DNA of 64,000 nucleotides, from NCBI GenBank assembly GCA_963715045.1, contig CAVQRC010000004.1, positions 248,001 through 312,000 of the forward strand, given 5' to 3'. The notes beneath the pieces are model-generated. The model saw only the letters and a list, made by a program, of their open reading frames with translations, searched no databases and was not told the DNA's origin. Shown one piece after another: positions 27,938 through 38,225 of the stretch (position 1 is its first letter; every line of letters begins with the position of its first letter). This stretch comes from CAVQRC01 sp963715045. GTDB lineage: Bacteria > Planctomycetota > Planctomycetia > Pirellulales > Lacipirellulaceae. The position numbers and the translations under genes were made by a program.

Positions 27938-30211
27938 TCACCGGCAGTCGACGGTCGCGGTTCCCGTTTGGGAGACGTCGTGTACGGGAGCGTTGTCAGG
28001 CTCGACGTACTGCGCTGGCAGGACGGAATCGCTGGCTGTGGTGGTGGACGTAAAGAACGCATCGAGTTGCTCTCGACTGGGAAGTTGGGCCGACCCGTCC
28101 TGCGGCGGCGGCACGACTTCGGGCGCCCGTTGCGGCTGTTGCTGCATTGGCGTCGGAATCGGCTCCGCCCCGTTACCGTACGGGTCGTCGATGAACGGAC
28201 CTTCGATGTAGCCGTCGCTCATCATCGGGGAAGTTCCCTGCTGGACGGGTCCGCGGCTGATGACGTCGGGACGCGTGAAACCGTAGTCGAGGTATTGGCT
28301 GGCATCGCGTTGGCGGGCCCGCCGCAGGGCGTCGAAGTGTGCCTTTTGTGGCCACGGTCCCTCGGCCAGTGCGACCCCGTTGTAATCCAGCAGCGAACCC
28401 TTGTTCCTCTGCACCCGCATCAACGCCAGGTTGTAGTCGATCAGGGCCCGGAAGTAGGCGACGGACGAGTCAAACTGCCGCCGCTGGGCGTTGAGGTGAC
28501 GGTCCGGGTCGTACTCGGGGGGGCCGAAGCCCGAATCCCGCAGACTCTGCCACGATGCCACTTCCTCGGCGGCTGCCCGGAGGCGGCTGAAGTGCGACTG
28601 CATCAACTGGTGCTGGTTATCGAGATCCCGAATGGAGTCGGCCAACACGTGCGAGACTTCCAGTTCGAGTTCCTGCAGCAGCTTGCGGTCGCGTGCGAGC
28701 AGCAACTGATGATGACGCACGGCGGTCAGAGCCCGTCGGAAACCGATGTCCATCGAGAACTGCAGGCCGAGTTGCCATTCCTGGAAGCGACCGCTGGTCA
28801 ACACGTCGAAGGAGCTCGACCCTGGCTCGAAAAAGTCGCGGCCACCCCCATCGCCGAACAGGTGATCGCCGAGGCCCACCCAGCGATACTGGCCCACCCC
28901 ATCGAGCCGCGGCAGCATGTGGTTGCGAACCCCGATCAATTCGAGTTCACGGCGCTTGACCTGCCACTTCTGCTTGCGGATCTCAACGCGGCGGACGAGG
29001 GCCTCACTATGTGCCGCCGCCCAGTCGTTGGCGACATACGCCGAGACGGGTTGGTCGATCGGACGAATCAGCCGGCCGTCGGCGACGGCAAGTCCGAGGA
29101 TGTACCGCAAGCGGTCTTCGGCCGTCGCAAGGTCGGTTACTGCCTGTTCGACCTGCGAGCGGAAGAAATAGTATTGCTCCCGTGCCTGAGCCTCGTCACG
29201 TTCGGTAATTCTCTGATCGCCGGACCGGTAGGCGGCGTTGTCTTTCTCCCACGATTGCCGTGCTTGATCGCGGGCCGTCTTGGTGAATTCCAGATTCCGA
29301 TACGTGAAATAGAGTTCCCAGTAGGCGGTTTCGACATCCAGCAGCAGGTTACGGACACCTCCTTGAAAGTCGGCCAGCGTCTGATCGGTGCGGATCCGTG
29401 CCAGGACCACGCCATCGGGTTGATTGACGAGCCCTCCGTTGAACTGTTCGAACGTGATGGGGCCGAAGATCCGGTTGTACTGGGTACCACGGCCCTGCAG
29501 CAGCGGATGTACGAATCCGACCTCGACGTTGGTCGTCCAGTCTTTGACCAGTGCCCGGTTGGGGTTGGTATTGCCGTCATAGATCGAGTTCTGTCGCGCG
29601 AACCACTGCGTACCGTCGGCCGAGAACTTGTTGACCTCGGCGGCGAACCGACCCAGGTCCTGGCGGAAGTCGTTGGTGAAGAATGGCGAAGGCGTGACGT
29701 TGATGGGCCGATTGTTCTTTTCCCAGAACACGCTGGAGTTGATCTGGGCGTCGAATTCACTGAGCGCCGCTTCCACACCGGTTCCGCTCTGCGGTACGCC
29801 CGTATTGGCGCCATAACCCGACTCCGACAAGGCGACGTCGTAGGTGGTCGTGAGGTTTCCGGTCGCGACCAGGCCCCGGGTCAGGTTCTCGGGTCCCTGA
29901 GAGACGACGCGTCCCCCGAGTTGCCGCATCACGTCACTGTTGGCGAGGGTAATGCGGACGACCTCTTCGAGCGTGAGATCCCAGAACTCGTAATTCTCGA
30001 AGTTCTTGACGGTCAGCGGTTGCAGTGTTCCGGCAACTTCTGCCAATTGGGGTTCGTCGACGTCCGGATAGTCGATTTCCGTCGCCACGTCGATATAGTG
30101 CGAAAGGTCGCCGTCCTCCATGAAGAAGAACGGCTGGGTGGGTTGGCAACCCGAGACGGCGAGCGAGAGGAGGGTCACCCACGCAACGATGGAGCGAAAT
30201 CGGCGACTCAT
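27938..30211 (-). CDS. TolC-family outer-membrane efflux lipoprotein
   Basis: A 757-residue protein beginning MSRRFRSIVAWVTL with a lipoprotein signal and lipobox-like LAVSGCQPT (Cys near residue 22). The body contains the long helical hairpins of TolC-type channels: LTLEEVVRITLANS, then DVETAYWELYFTYRNLEFTK and a second RALIDYNLALMRVQRNKG repeat. The family forms trimeric exit ducts through the outer membrane. The C-terminal ~90 residues are Pro/Gln-rich and disordered. No membrane-fusion or RND/ABC pump gene is adjacent, so partners must be encoded elsewhere. In-frame sequence extends upstream to 30508 but the signal peptide fixes the start at 30211. Confidence 0.87.
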   Translation of the reverse strand: MSRRFRSIVAWVTLLSLAVSGCQPTQPFFFMEDGDLSHYIDVATEIDYPDVDEPQLAEVAGTLQPLTVKNFENYEFWDLTLEEVVRITLANSDVMRQLGGRVVSQGPENLTRGLVATGNLTTTYDVALSESGYGANTGVPQSGTGVEAALSEFDAQINSSVFWEKNNRPINVTPSPFFTNDFRQDLGRFAAEVNKFSADGTQWFARQNSIYDGNTNPNRALVKDWTTNVEVGFVHPLLQGRGTQYNRIFGPITFEQFNGGLVNQPDGVVLARIRTDQTLADFQGGVRNLLLDVETAYWELYFTYRNLEFTKTARDQARQSWEKDNAAYRSGDQRITERDEAQAREQYYFFRSQVEQAVTDLATAEDRLRYILGLAVADGRLIRPIDQPVSAYVANDWAAAHSEALVRRVEIRKQKWQVKRRELELIGVRNHMLPRLDGVGQYRWVGLGDHLFGDGGGRDFFEPGSSSFDVLTSGRFQEWQLGLQFSMDIGFRRALTAVRHHQLLLARDRKLLQELELEVSHVLADSIRDLDNQHQLMQSHFSRLRAAAEEVASWQSLRDSGFGPPEYDPDRHLNAQRRQFDSSVAYFRALIDYNLALMRVQRNKGSLLDYNGVALAEGPWPQKAHFDALRRARQRDASQYLDYGFTRPDVISRGPVQQGTSPMMSDGYIEGPFIDDPYGNGAEPIPTPMQQQPQRAPEVVPPPQDGSAQLPSREQLDAFFTSTTTASDSVLPAQYVEPDNAPVHDVSQTGTATVDCR

Positions 30212-30546
30212 CTGGATTGTCCGTGCTAGCGGTGCAATGGCCGGGCGACATCGTCGTGACGTCGCTGAAAACGGGTGCGCAGACTCGAGGCGCAACAGGA
30301 AATCGACGCCAAATCCGCGGTGCGGCCGCGGATTTGTCTGTAGTTTTCCGGTCCCCCCGGACTGCCGCCCGACGGCCGAACACAACGCGGCTCCCTCGCG
30401 CCATGCACCACCAGCCAGAACAATCAGTACAGGTGTTATCGGCGGTGCGACCGGCAGACTTTGACCAAACTTCGGAATCGTCAGATTCGCCGCGGACGGC
30501 TCCGGCATCCGCCGCGGCCGCCCGACCCGGTGTGGGTGCCGGCGTG
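30212..30546. other. Spacer upstream of tolC-like gene
   Basis: About 335 bases. An open frame continues from the tolC-like gene but is Pro/Arg-rich and not coding-like. I see no repeat or clear promoter; promoter elements for the minus-strand tolC-like gene should be within the half nearest 30212. Confidence 0.4.
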
Positions 30547-31365
30547 CTATCGCGGCTTTTCCGCGGCCGGCTCGATGTGGAGCGTGACTTTTAGCTCGTT
30601 GGTTTGTCCCTGGCCGGGCTGAAAATAACGGACACCGTTGGCTTCTACGGTGTCACCCGGGCGGGCAATGCGAAAGTCGTTCGATTCGATCTCCACCACG
30701 GCATCCTCGGCCAACTGCCCCTGCACCCGCTGGCGACCGACGGCGACCACGAATTTGCCCTTCTTCAACGAGGCCAGCGTTCCGACCACAAAGAACCGCC
30801 TGGTCGGAAGGTCCGGACGCGTTCGCTCGCGACGCGGACGTTTCTGTGCCGATTCCGATGGAACCGGGGGCGGTTCTTTCGTCTCCGCTTCGGCTTCCGC
30901 TTCGGGCTGGTCATCTTCTTGCGTTTCTTCCGCCGCAGGCGATTCCCCGCTGTCAGCGGCTTGCGGGGTCGAGCCCTGACCTTCCGCAGCGGACTCCTCC
31001 GGTTCCTCGAGGATCACCGGTTGCAGTCCGTCTTCCGGAGTGAAGATCTCGATTCGTTTGATGGGTTCGACGGCCCGGCCCTTGCGGGTGAGGTTCGCAT
31101 AGAACCGCACGGGCATCCCCGGCTTGAGAATCTCGGCTCCGCCCTGCCCTTTCACAACGACCACGGCGTTCTTTGTCACCCGCAGCTGCCATCCCTGGTT
31201 TTCGTCGACAACGACGCGAACGACATCCCCTCGAAAAGAGTGAAACCTGCCCTTGATCGAGGTGGTCATCGGCTTGGGGTCGGGCGGTTGGGCGACCGTC
31301 GCGAGGACGGCGATCGACCATCCGCCGAGACCGGCAATGACCCGACTGACGACGTTTTTCCACAT
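30547..31365 (-). CDS. Exported hypothetical protein with two beta domains and acidic linker
   Basis: A 272-residue protein starting MWKNVVSRVIAGLGG with a signal peptide-like N-terminus. The first domain (TSIKGRFHSFRGDVVRVVV, then GMPVRFYANLTRKGRAVEP) and the last (RRFFVVGTLASLKKGKFVV, then GVRYFQPGQG) look like small beta barrels and share a similar arrangement, so an internal duplication is possible. Between them is a Glu/Pro-rich linker (about residues 128-175). No catalytic motif or known family is evident. It is divergent from panB, so promoters for both lie between 31366 and 31594. The name 'hypothetical' is deliberate. Confidence 0.65.
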   Translation of the reverse strand: MWKNVVSRVIAGLGGWSIAVLATVAQPPDPKPMTTSIKGRFHSFRGDVVRVVVDENQGWQLRVTKNAVVVVKGQGGAEILKPGMPVRFYANLTRKGRAVEPIKRIEIFTPEDGLQPVILEEPEESAAEGQGSTPQAADSGESPAAEETQEDDQPEAEAEAETKEPPPVPSESAQKRPRRERTRPDLPTRRFFVVGTLASLKKGKFVVAVGRQRVQGQLAEDAVVEIESNDFRIARPGDTVEANGVRYFQPGQGQTNELKVTLHIEPAAEKPR

Positions 31366-31594
31366 GGAGCAAATCCCCTGGCCGACTCGTGACCCGTCCC
31401 GTGAGGAGGTTCGGACCGCTGTTCTGATTATCGCGAGTGAGCCGCTCGCGGTCGACAGTCCGCCTGGTTTCCGACGGCCGATAAGCTGCTCCAGTTCTGT
31501 GGCATGGGTTCGGGCGACGGTTGTCACCCCGCCTGCCGGAAGTAAGAATGCCCCTGCTGCGGCTTCCCAGCACTTGCCGACCCCCCAATCTACT

Positions 31595-32395
31595 ATGACA
31601 ACGCCGTCCAATCGCGTCACAGTTCCGCAATTCACGGCGTTTAAGGCAAGCGGGCATCGAATTTCGATGCTGACGGCCTACGACTATGCGATCGCCAGGC
31701 TGCTCGACGCGACGGGTATCGAGGGGATTCTGGTGGGCGACAGTATGTCGATGGTCGTTCAGGGACACGGGAACACGTTGCCGGTGACGCTGGATGAAAT
31801 CGTGTATCACGCCGAGATGGTCGGTCGGGCGGTGGAGCACGCGCTGGTCGTTGTCGACATGCCGTTTCCCAGTTACCACCTCGGTCGGCACAAAGCGATC
31901 GAGAACGCGGGTCGGATTCTGAAGGAGACCCGGTGCCAGGCGGTCAAGCTGGAAGGGGGTGTTCAGCAGGCCGAGACGATTGCCGCCCTGGTCGCTGCTG
32001 GCATTCCGGTGATGGCGCACTGCGGCCTCCGCCCGCAGAATGTCCACCAACTGGGTGGCTACAAGGTGCAGCGAGATCTCGAGCAGTTGATGGCCGATGC
32101 CAAGGCGGCAGAAGATGCGGGCGCGTTTTCGATGGTGCTGGAGTGTATTCCGGCCGGGATTGCCAAGGCGATCACTCAGGAGATCCGCATTCCCACGATC
32201 GGCATCGGCGCCGGTCCGGCCTGCGACGGACAGGTCCTCGTTTTTCATGACGTCGTCGGGCTCACCAGCGGCTACGTGCCGCGATTCGTCAAGCCATACG
32301 CCAGCCTGGGCGACTCGATCCAGCAGGCCGTGACTGCCTACCGCGACGAAGTCCGCGACGGCACTTTCCCAGGTCCTGACCAGGTATACGAATAG
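31595..32395 (+). CDS. panB: Ketopantoate hydroxymethyltransferase (3-methyl-2-oxobutanoate hydroxymethyltransferase)
   Basis: A 266-residue PanB, first enzyme of pantothenate synthesis: it moves a hydroxymethyl group from methylene-THF to 3-methyl-2-oxobutanoate. Diagnostic motifs are MLTAYDYAIARLLDATGI, ILVGDSMSMVVQGH with the metal-binding Asp, PVMAHCGLRPQ, and IGIGAGPACDGQVLVFHD. Length is normal (PanB is usually 260-290). No panC lies beside it. The start was chosen at the first ATG that gives the conserved VTVPQF N-terminus, 229 bases after the divergent gene start. Confidence 0.96.
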   Translation: MTTPSNRVTVPQFTAFKASGHRISMLTAYDYAIARLLDATGIEGILVGDSMSMVVQGHGNTLPVTLDEIVYHAEMVGRAVEHALVVVDMPFPSYHLGRHKAIENAGRILKETRCQAVKLEGGVQQAETIAALVAAGIPVMAHCGLRPQNVHQLGGYKVQRDLEQLMADAKAAEDAGAFSMVLECIPAGIAKAITQEIRIPTIGIGAGPACDGQVLVFHDVVGLTSGYVPRFVKPYASLGDSIQQAVTAYRDEVRDGTFPGPDQVYE

Positions 32396-32414
32396 GACGG
32401 GAACGGGATTGATG

Positions 32415-32525
32415 AATGACTAATGACTAATGACGAAGGAATGCCCAATGACGAATTCCCAACAGGACAGGGGCGCGACGAGCGTAAAATCCTGACCCCT
32501 GACCCCCGACCCCTGACCCCTGACC
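32415..32525. repeat. Two short repeat tracts between panB and a coiled-coil gene
   Basis: First tract 32415-32446: AATGACTAATGAC repeated, then GAAGGAATGCCC, related in inverted orientation to a tract at 41182-41234. Second tract 32492-32525: five or six CTGACCC units ending next to the start codon of the next gene. Both fill most of the 131-base spacer. Confidence 0.75.
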
Positions 32526-32526
32526 T

Positions 32527-34179
32527 ATGGACACCATCCAAAAGCAAGTGAGCCGCGCCAGGCACCGTCTGGTCCTCGACCAGTTTCTCGCCCTGTTGGT
32601 GTACTGTCTGTTTGGGGCGTTGTGCCTGGCGGTGGTCGGAATCATTGTTCCCAAGCTGATGGTCATTGAGAGTCTGCCCGATCACTGGGACGTAGGGTGC
32701 CTGGTCATGAGTGGGCTTGTCGGCGTGTTCTCGGCGGTCGCTGCGACATGGGTTCGTCAGGCGGGGGCCCTCGACGCGGCAATCGAGATTGATCGGCGAT
32801 TCGGTCTCGACGAGCGACTCGCCAGCAGCTTGCAGCTATCCGCGGCGGACCTTGAGAGCGAAGCGGGTCGGGCCTTGCTGAACGACACGCGGCGCCGCGT
32901 CGAGCGGGTCGAGGTAGGGGAGCGATTTCGGATTCGGCTTGGCAGATATGCATGGCTGCCGCTGGTTCCAACGCTGCTCGCATTCGCCGCCATGACAGTA
33001 CTGGAAGATCGTACGGCCGAGAGCAAAGCGGTCGTCGCGGCCAGGCAGCAAGAAGTGGAGCGTGCCAGGAAGTCGGTCGAACAGCTGACCAAAAAGCTCC
33101 AGCAGAAGCGGGCCGACGCTGCTGAGAAAGGACTGAAGGATGCTGAGAGTATTCTCAAGCAGCTTGAAAAGACGACTCGCGAACTTTCTGAACAGAAAGA
33201 CGTCGGGCGGAAACCGGCGACGGTCAAGCTCAGTGATCTGGCAGAACAGATCGAGAACCGCCGCAAAGCACTCGGTGACCAGCAAAGCTTCAAACAGCAG
33301 CTCAAGAATCTCAAGAAGCTGAGCAAGGGGCCGGCCGACAAGCTGGCCGATGCGATCAAGCAGGGCGACTTCAAGACGGCGATCGACGAGGTCAAGAAAC
33401 TGCAAGAGCAACTGCAGAAGGGCTCGCTCGACGAGGATGCTCAGAAGCAGCTCGCCAAACAGATGGAGGAAATGAAACAGAAGATGCAGGAGATGGCGGA
33501 CAGTCATCAGCAGGCGATGCAGGATCTGAAGCAACAAGTCGAGAAGCTTCGCGAGCAAGGCCAGACGCAGCAGGCAGCCCAGTTACAGCAACAGCTTGCT
33601 CAGATGACGGAGCGGGCGCCGCAGATGAAGCAAATGCAGCAGATGGCCGACCAACTCGGCCAGATGCAGCAGGCGATGGAGGATGGGGATCCGCAGCAGG
33701 CAGGTGAAGCCATGCAGCAGTTGGCCCAGCAACTGGAGAATATGCAGCAGGAAATGGCAGAGATGGAGATGCTGGGTGAAGCGCTGGAGCAAATCGCCGA
33801 CGCCAAGCAGGCAATGGGTTGCCAGCAGTGCCAAGGGATGGGGTGCGAAGCCTGCCAGGGCGGCTTTGGCGAAAACGCCAATGGCCCGCCCGGGATGGGC
33901 ATGGGAAAGGGCCGCGGAAAGGGCCCCCGGCCCGATGAGGAAAACGCCACCAATTTCCGTGACTCGCAGGTTCGTGACCAACCCAAGAATGGCAGGGCCG
34001 TGATCACCGGCGAAGCCCATGGTCCCAACGTGAAGGGCCAGGTCCAGGAGCAAATCAAGGATGCGATGTCGGCCCAGGCTCGCGCCCAGGCCGACCCGCT
34101 GACCACACAACGTCTGCCCCGCACCCAGCGCGAGCACGCCGAGGAGTATTTCAACTCGCTGCGGGGCGACTCGCCTTAG
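32527..34179 (+). CDS. Membrane-anchored coiled-coil protein, Gln/Met-rich
   Basis: A 550-residue protein. Two N-terminal hydrophobic segments (LALLVYCLFGALCLAVVGIIV, then LVMSGLVGVFSAVAATWV, residues about 22-75) are followed by a third (WLPLVPTLLAFAAMTVL, about 145-161). The rest to about residue 440 is a long amphipathic coiled coil rich in Gln, Lys, Glu and Met. A small Cys cluster then follows (GCQQCQGMGCEACQGG, about residues 433-448), with a Gly-rich and then basic tail. The overall plan recalls planctomycete DUF4175-like proteins. Function is unknown. Its stop overlaps the end of the next minus-strand gene, so these genes converge. Confidence 0.7.
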   Translation: MDTIQKQVSRARHRLVLDQFLALLVYCLFGALCLAVVGIIVPKLMVIESLPDHWDVGCLVMSGLVGVFSAVAATWVRQAGALDAAIEIDRRFGLDERLASSLQLSAADLESEAGRALLNDTRRRVERVEVGERFRIRLGRYAWLPLVPTLLAFAAMTVLEDRTAESKAVVAARQQEVERARKSVEQLTKKLQQKRADAAEKGLKDAESILKQLEKTTRELSEQKDVGRKPATVKLSDLAEQIENRRKALGDQQSFKQQLKNLKKLSKGPADKLADAIKQGDFKTAIDEVKKLQEQLQKGSLDEDAQKQLAKQMEEMKQKMQEMADSHQQAMQDLKQQVEKLREQGQTQQAAQLQQQLAQMTERAPQMKQMQQMADQLGQMQQAMEDGDPQQAGEAMQQLAQQLENMQQEMAEMEMLGEALEQIADAKQAMGCQQCQGMGCEACQGGFGENANGPPGMGMGKGRGKGPRPDEENATNFRDSQVRDQPKNGRAVITGEAHGPNVKGQVQEQIKDAMSAQARAQADPLTTQRLPRTQREHAEEYFNSLRGDSP

Positions 34180-35128
34180 CGGACGAAAATCCCGGTTCCG
34201 TACCAGATCCCGTTGCGTCCCCGACGGATGTCGAAGCCGTACCGCGAATGTCGGCCGCGAACCGCGCCCCAGTGACCGGGTGATCGCCGCCAGGAATCGA
34301 CGCAGTCGATGCAGGAGTCGATCATCGTCTGGTTCGGCCAGCTCTCGGCCACGACTTCCACCGGGGCCCCGAATCCCAGCCGCGAGCGGATGCGGTGAAA
34401 TCGAGAGTCCCAATTGTGATGCCCCTGCACGCCGATTTGCGCCTGATGCTGTGAATGCTGGTCGGCCGCTGAGAGCAGAACATCACTCGCATTGCCTTCC
34501 GTACTCGCCGGGCGTTCGGGGTGCGTACGGACTGCCCAGACCATGGTTCGCTGCGTGATGCTACCGGCTGGCAAATCGAGCGCCGCTGGAAGGTGTGACG
34601 TCCGCCAGCGATAGTACTTGCTGGTCATGAACGGGAGTGCCGTGACCACGCGGCCGTAATGTGCCGTGCCCTCGTGTTTCAGATCGACGATCGCGACGCC
34701 ACCCCGGCCGTGCATCTCGGCAAACGCGGCATGCTTGAGGAGCGTCGTCGGCGTGCCGGCGACTTTGATCACCACATCGCTGGGGACGCGGATTAAAACG
34801 TAATCCCGCAACTTGCGTTGCCAATCCGCGTGTTGGCGATCGCGGCCTCGAGCTGTTGCTGGGTCTGAACATCCTCCGTCGGCACGAAGTTGATCAGCAG
34901 CAAGCTCTGCGTTTCTTTCGCCACCCGATAGGCCACGCCGTAGTTGTCGTGCCAGACCAGGTCCGCTTCGTCCGCTTCCTGAAACGACTGTTCGGACGAG
35001 GCAGCCGCTGCTTCGCCCACGGGACTCTCTCCTGCAATTGCCGGGGACGGGCCGTCCTCCGCAATTGCGGCAGCGCCGCAGGTCCATGCCACGGCGACCG
35101 CCACCGCGCATCGTCTCGCGTTCACCAT
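34176..35128 (-). CDS. Exported thioredoxin-like plus CAP-like protein, one frameshift in this sequence
   Basis: Starts MVNARRCAVAVAVAW after AGGAGA, with a signal peptide ending AAAIAE. The first domain (LLLINFVPTEDVQTQQQLEA, then YVLIRVPSDVVIKVAGT) looks like a thioredoxin fold with no CxxC. At about 34830-34833 one base is missing: before it the frame ends at TTTTAA, after it the reading runs DWQRKLRDYVL to the true stop. The restored protein is 317 residues. The second domain (HQAQIGVQGHHNWDSRFHRI, later CVDSWRRSPGHW and RNGIWYGTGIFV) has the HxxH-helix-SWRRSPGH layout of CAP/SCP-type domains. Probably secreted. Function unknown. Confidence 0.68.
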
Positions 35129-35641
35129 CCGCAAATCTCCTGTTTTGAGGTGGGCTGCCCGCAACACGATCGCCGCACGCCGGTTGCCCGGATCGCGAGA
35201 TTCTCTGGTTGGAGAATCAGCGCCGCAGGCAGGACGAACCGACGCTACAGGGCGGAGGGATCGAGCTGCAGGTAGGAATTGCTCGGGACCGGCCAGCCAT
35301 GGCGCGGGGAGGGGCTCCAACTCTTGGAATGTCCCGATTGGTAGGAGCGGGCATCATAAAGTTGGCCAGTATGCTTTTCAATGGGGAGAGATAGGGTAGG
35401 GATTTGGATTGGGAAGGCTCGGTATTTGGGAGAAACGGGCTCCTGTGGGGCGAATTTGCCGCTATTCTGAAGGAGATTTTGACCAGCATTGAGGGCGACT
35501 TGACGCCCCAGATGCGGCCGCTGGTGGATTGGGGGCCAAACCAATTCACATTTACTTCAACAGCCCTGACGTGTTATTCAAAGGCGTTCTGGACGTTAGT
35601 GCACGGCAGATACCGGTTCTCTTGAGAGGGAAGACAGACCC
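35129..35641. other. Divergent spacer of about 510 bases
   Basis: Both neighbouring genes start from this spacer. I see no coding pattern with a plausible start and no repeat. A small open frame near 35404-35625 lacks a ribosome-binding site and reads as noise. Promoters for both sides should lie here. Confidence 0.45.
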
Positions 35642-37545
35642 ATGCGTGTTGCGGTTCGATCCGGAGGAATGATGGCGATCGCTGCGGCGTGGTTGATTGC
35701 GTGTTCCGGGCAAACTGCCGAGCGCGAGCCGAAGGAGCTGCTGGCAAGCTCCCAGGCGGCGGCCGACGAACCGGCTTCCGCCGCCGGCCAGCAATCGTCC
35801 GAGAACCTGGCAGTCCTCATCCGCGAGGCCGCCAACGATTTCCAGGACGCTCGCTACGAAGCCGCTCGACGGGACCTCCGGCGCGGCTGACGCGCCTGGG
35901 CCAGTTCCTCGATCGCGGCGGCGTGCGGGGCGAAAATTGGAAAGCTTATCTCCAGTGGGAGATTCTGTCCGCCGAGGTGCTGGGCGACGATGCCCCCGAC
36001 ATCAGGAGCCTGGCCGCCGCCTATCGCCGCTTGAGGGCCAATCATCAGGGCCTCGAAATGCCCGTCTTCGGCAGGGTTCGCCGGGCGTTACGCCGAACCA
36101 TTTATCATGCCAATCTTCGCCGCCAGGATCAGCCCGCCGAAAGCTACGCCCGCCAACTCGAGCGGCTTGCCGCTGAACTCGATGCCTACCAGTCCCGTCC
36201 GGATGAGCTGACCGCGTTTCAAATCGGGCGGCGTCTGGGCTTGATCGAGGACCTCGGGCATTCCCCGCAACTCGCGCAGACGGTCCGCCAGCAGCTCTCC
36301 CATCCCAATCTTCGGGTGCATGTCGCTGCGCCGATGATTACGGCCGCATCGGCCCGACCGGTCAGCAGGGTGCAGCCCGTCAGCGACTACATCCTGGGCA
36401 CGAGTATCAGCGGTACGGCCAACACCTCCGCGACCGTTCAAGCGCGACCCGTGGCGTCGATGGATCGGGCCCGGATCGATCTCGTGCTCCGCGGAACGGC
36501 TCTCTCCAATACGATCGGCGTGAATGGTCCGGTGTGCATCTACGCCAATGGCTGCACCGAGTATTCCGCCTCGCGGGCGGTCTACCTGACGCGGGAAGGG
36601 CTGGCCGCGGGGTCGGCCTCGGCGGATGCCTCGACGCGGTCGAATATCCGTTCGATCCGATCTCGGCGACAAGGGATCGGTAGTCGCCTGATTGAAAGGG
36701 TCGCCTGGAAGCGTGCAGGCCAGCAGAAAGGGCAAGCCGAGCGGATCGCCTCGGCGCACGCCGAACAGCGAATCGCCACGGAATTCACTCGCGAGTCGCT
36801 CGATCAACTCTCCCAAGGGCAGCGGGATTTCGAGCAGCAACTCAAACTGCCGCTGCTCCGCCGCGACGAGTATCCGGAGTATCTCCGGACGTGGAGTACT
36901 TCGGATGGTATCGGGCTGGAGATCTTGCAGGCGAGCACGGCCCAGATCGGAGCCCCGACGGTTGCGCCGCCAATCGACGAAGAAACCGATCTGGCCCTCC
37001 GCGTGCATGAGTCGTATTTCAACAATCTCGCTGCCGGGATGCTGGGCGGATACAAGTTGCGCGACGCTGAACTGAAGGAACGCGTGCTTGAAGTACGTGG
37101 TGAATTGCCCCCGCAAATGCAGAAGGAGCAGGAGCCGTGGGCGATCACGTTTGAAGAGACGCGGCCGATCGTGGTCCGCTTCGACGACCAGCAGTGGTCG
37201 GTCACGATTCGTGGTCGGCGGTACGAATTCGGAGATCGGATTTTCGGTGAGATGAACATTACGGCGGTCTATTCGATCGACACCACCGATGAGGGTGTGG
37301 TGTTTCGCCGGCAGGGTGACGTCGAAATTCTGCCACCGGATTTCGACAAGGAGCAGGATTCGCTCAGCGCCCCCCAGACGGCACTCCGCGGGATCCTTAC
37401 GAAGCGTCTTGCCGACGTCTTTCAAGCCGAGATCAAGCCGACCGGTCTCGAGTTGCCGGGCGAGTTAAAGCGTCTCGGCCGGCTGGCGTTGAGTGAGATC
37501 TCCTCAGATGACGGTTGGTTCGGAGTCGGTTGGAAGCTGCCCTAG
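35642..37545 (+). CDS. Exported hypothetical protein, one frameshift in this sequence
   Basis: Restored length is 634 residues. The N-terminus has a signal with a Cys (MMAIAAAWLIACSGQ) suited to a lipoprotein. The frame breaks near 35876-35885, where one base is missing: first frame RYEAARRDLRRG then TGA; the second continues LTRLGQFLDRGGVRGENWKAY. Helical repeats (to about residue 240) precede a beta-rich C-terminal domain (VRFDDQQWSVTIRGRRYEFGDRIFGEMNITAVY). I do not recognise a family. The next gene starts two bases after the stop, so the two probably form an operon. Confidence 0.62.
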
Positions 37546-37546
37546 C

Positions 37547-38005
37547 ATGGCCGATACGCTCGACATCGCCTTTGATTGCCTGCCTCTGAGTCTCGTAGGC
37601 CGTGCCCATGCGCCACTCGATGCGACACCGACTGCCCGTAAACGCGTCCAACGGGTGGTGGCGGCGATCGACCGGCATGGGCGAGAGTCGGCCTACTTTC
37701 TCGACAATGCCCGCTGCGTGCTCCGACTCGCCAATAGCGATGTCGAAGGCATGGTCCGGTTCGCATTCTGGGGAACCGTGATCACCGATGCCAGTGACAC
37801 GCAGGTCAAACATACGGACCTCAGTTTCGAACTCGTCGCCGAGACGTGCGGCGGGATCCCCGCAGAAGCTCGGGAGTGGCTCATCACCGTTTTGAGTCGA
37901 GCGGTGGCGATCGAGTTCGAACGCTACGTGGCCGCCGGACATCGCGACCGCGATGCCGAGTCGATCCAGGATGGCGGTGACGACTTCTTTGCCCGAGGCG
38001 TATGA
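37547..38005 (+). CDS. Conserved hypothetical protein downstream of the exported protein
   Basis: A 152-residue protein with no signal peptide and no recognised motif. It begins one base after the upstream stop and shares its frame neighbourhood, so it is probably translated from the same transcript. It contains an alpha/beta pattern (FFLDNARCVLRLANSDVEG-like, then AREWLITVLSRAVAIEFERY) with no catalytic signature. It might be a cytosolic partner of the exported protein. I give no functional name. Confidence 0.6.
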   Translation: MADTLDIAFDCLPLSLVGRAHAPLDATPTARKRVQRVVAAIDRHGRESAYFLDNARCVLRLANSDVEGMVRFAFWGTVITDASDTQVKHTDLSFELVAETCGGIPAEAREWLITVLSRAVAIEFERYVAAGHRDRDAESIQDGGDDFFARGV

Positions 38006-38136
38006 AACCCGGGGCCTTCAACTCGGCGACGCCGCCAGCACCCCTTCGATGCTCCATCGTATCCGCAGAACCGACGCGTCGGCGGTTGCGGGGAGAACGG
38101 ATCGCCAGACCAATCGCCGCCTGATGATTTGCGCAC

Positions 38137-38196
38137 GGTTGGCCCGAGATTGGTTGGCCCGAGATTGGTTGGCCCGAGATTGGTTGGCCCGAGATC
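38137..38196. repeat. Four tandem copies of a 15-bp unit
   Basis: GGTTGGCCCGAGATT repeats exactly at 38137, 38152, 38167 and 38182, the last ending in C. It occupies the spacer between the 152-aa gene and the minus-strand rpsI gene, so it lies downstream of both. Confidence 0.95.
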
Positions 38197-38225
38197 TCGA
38201 AAGCGTGCAGGGCCGGCCGTGTCGA

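Noticed and set aside
27755..30229. 824-codon open frame opposite the TolC-like gene
   Set aside because: It mirrors a GC-rich real gene that has clear TolC features and a lipobox; it is a shadow frame.
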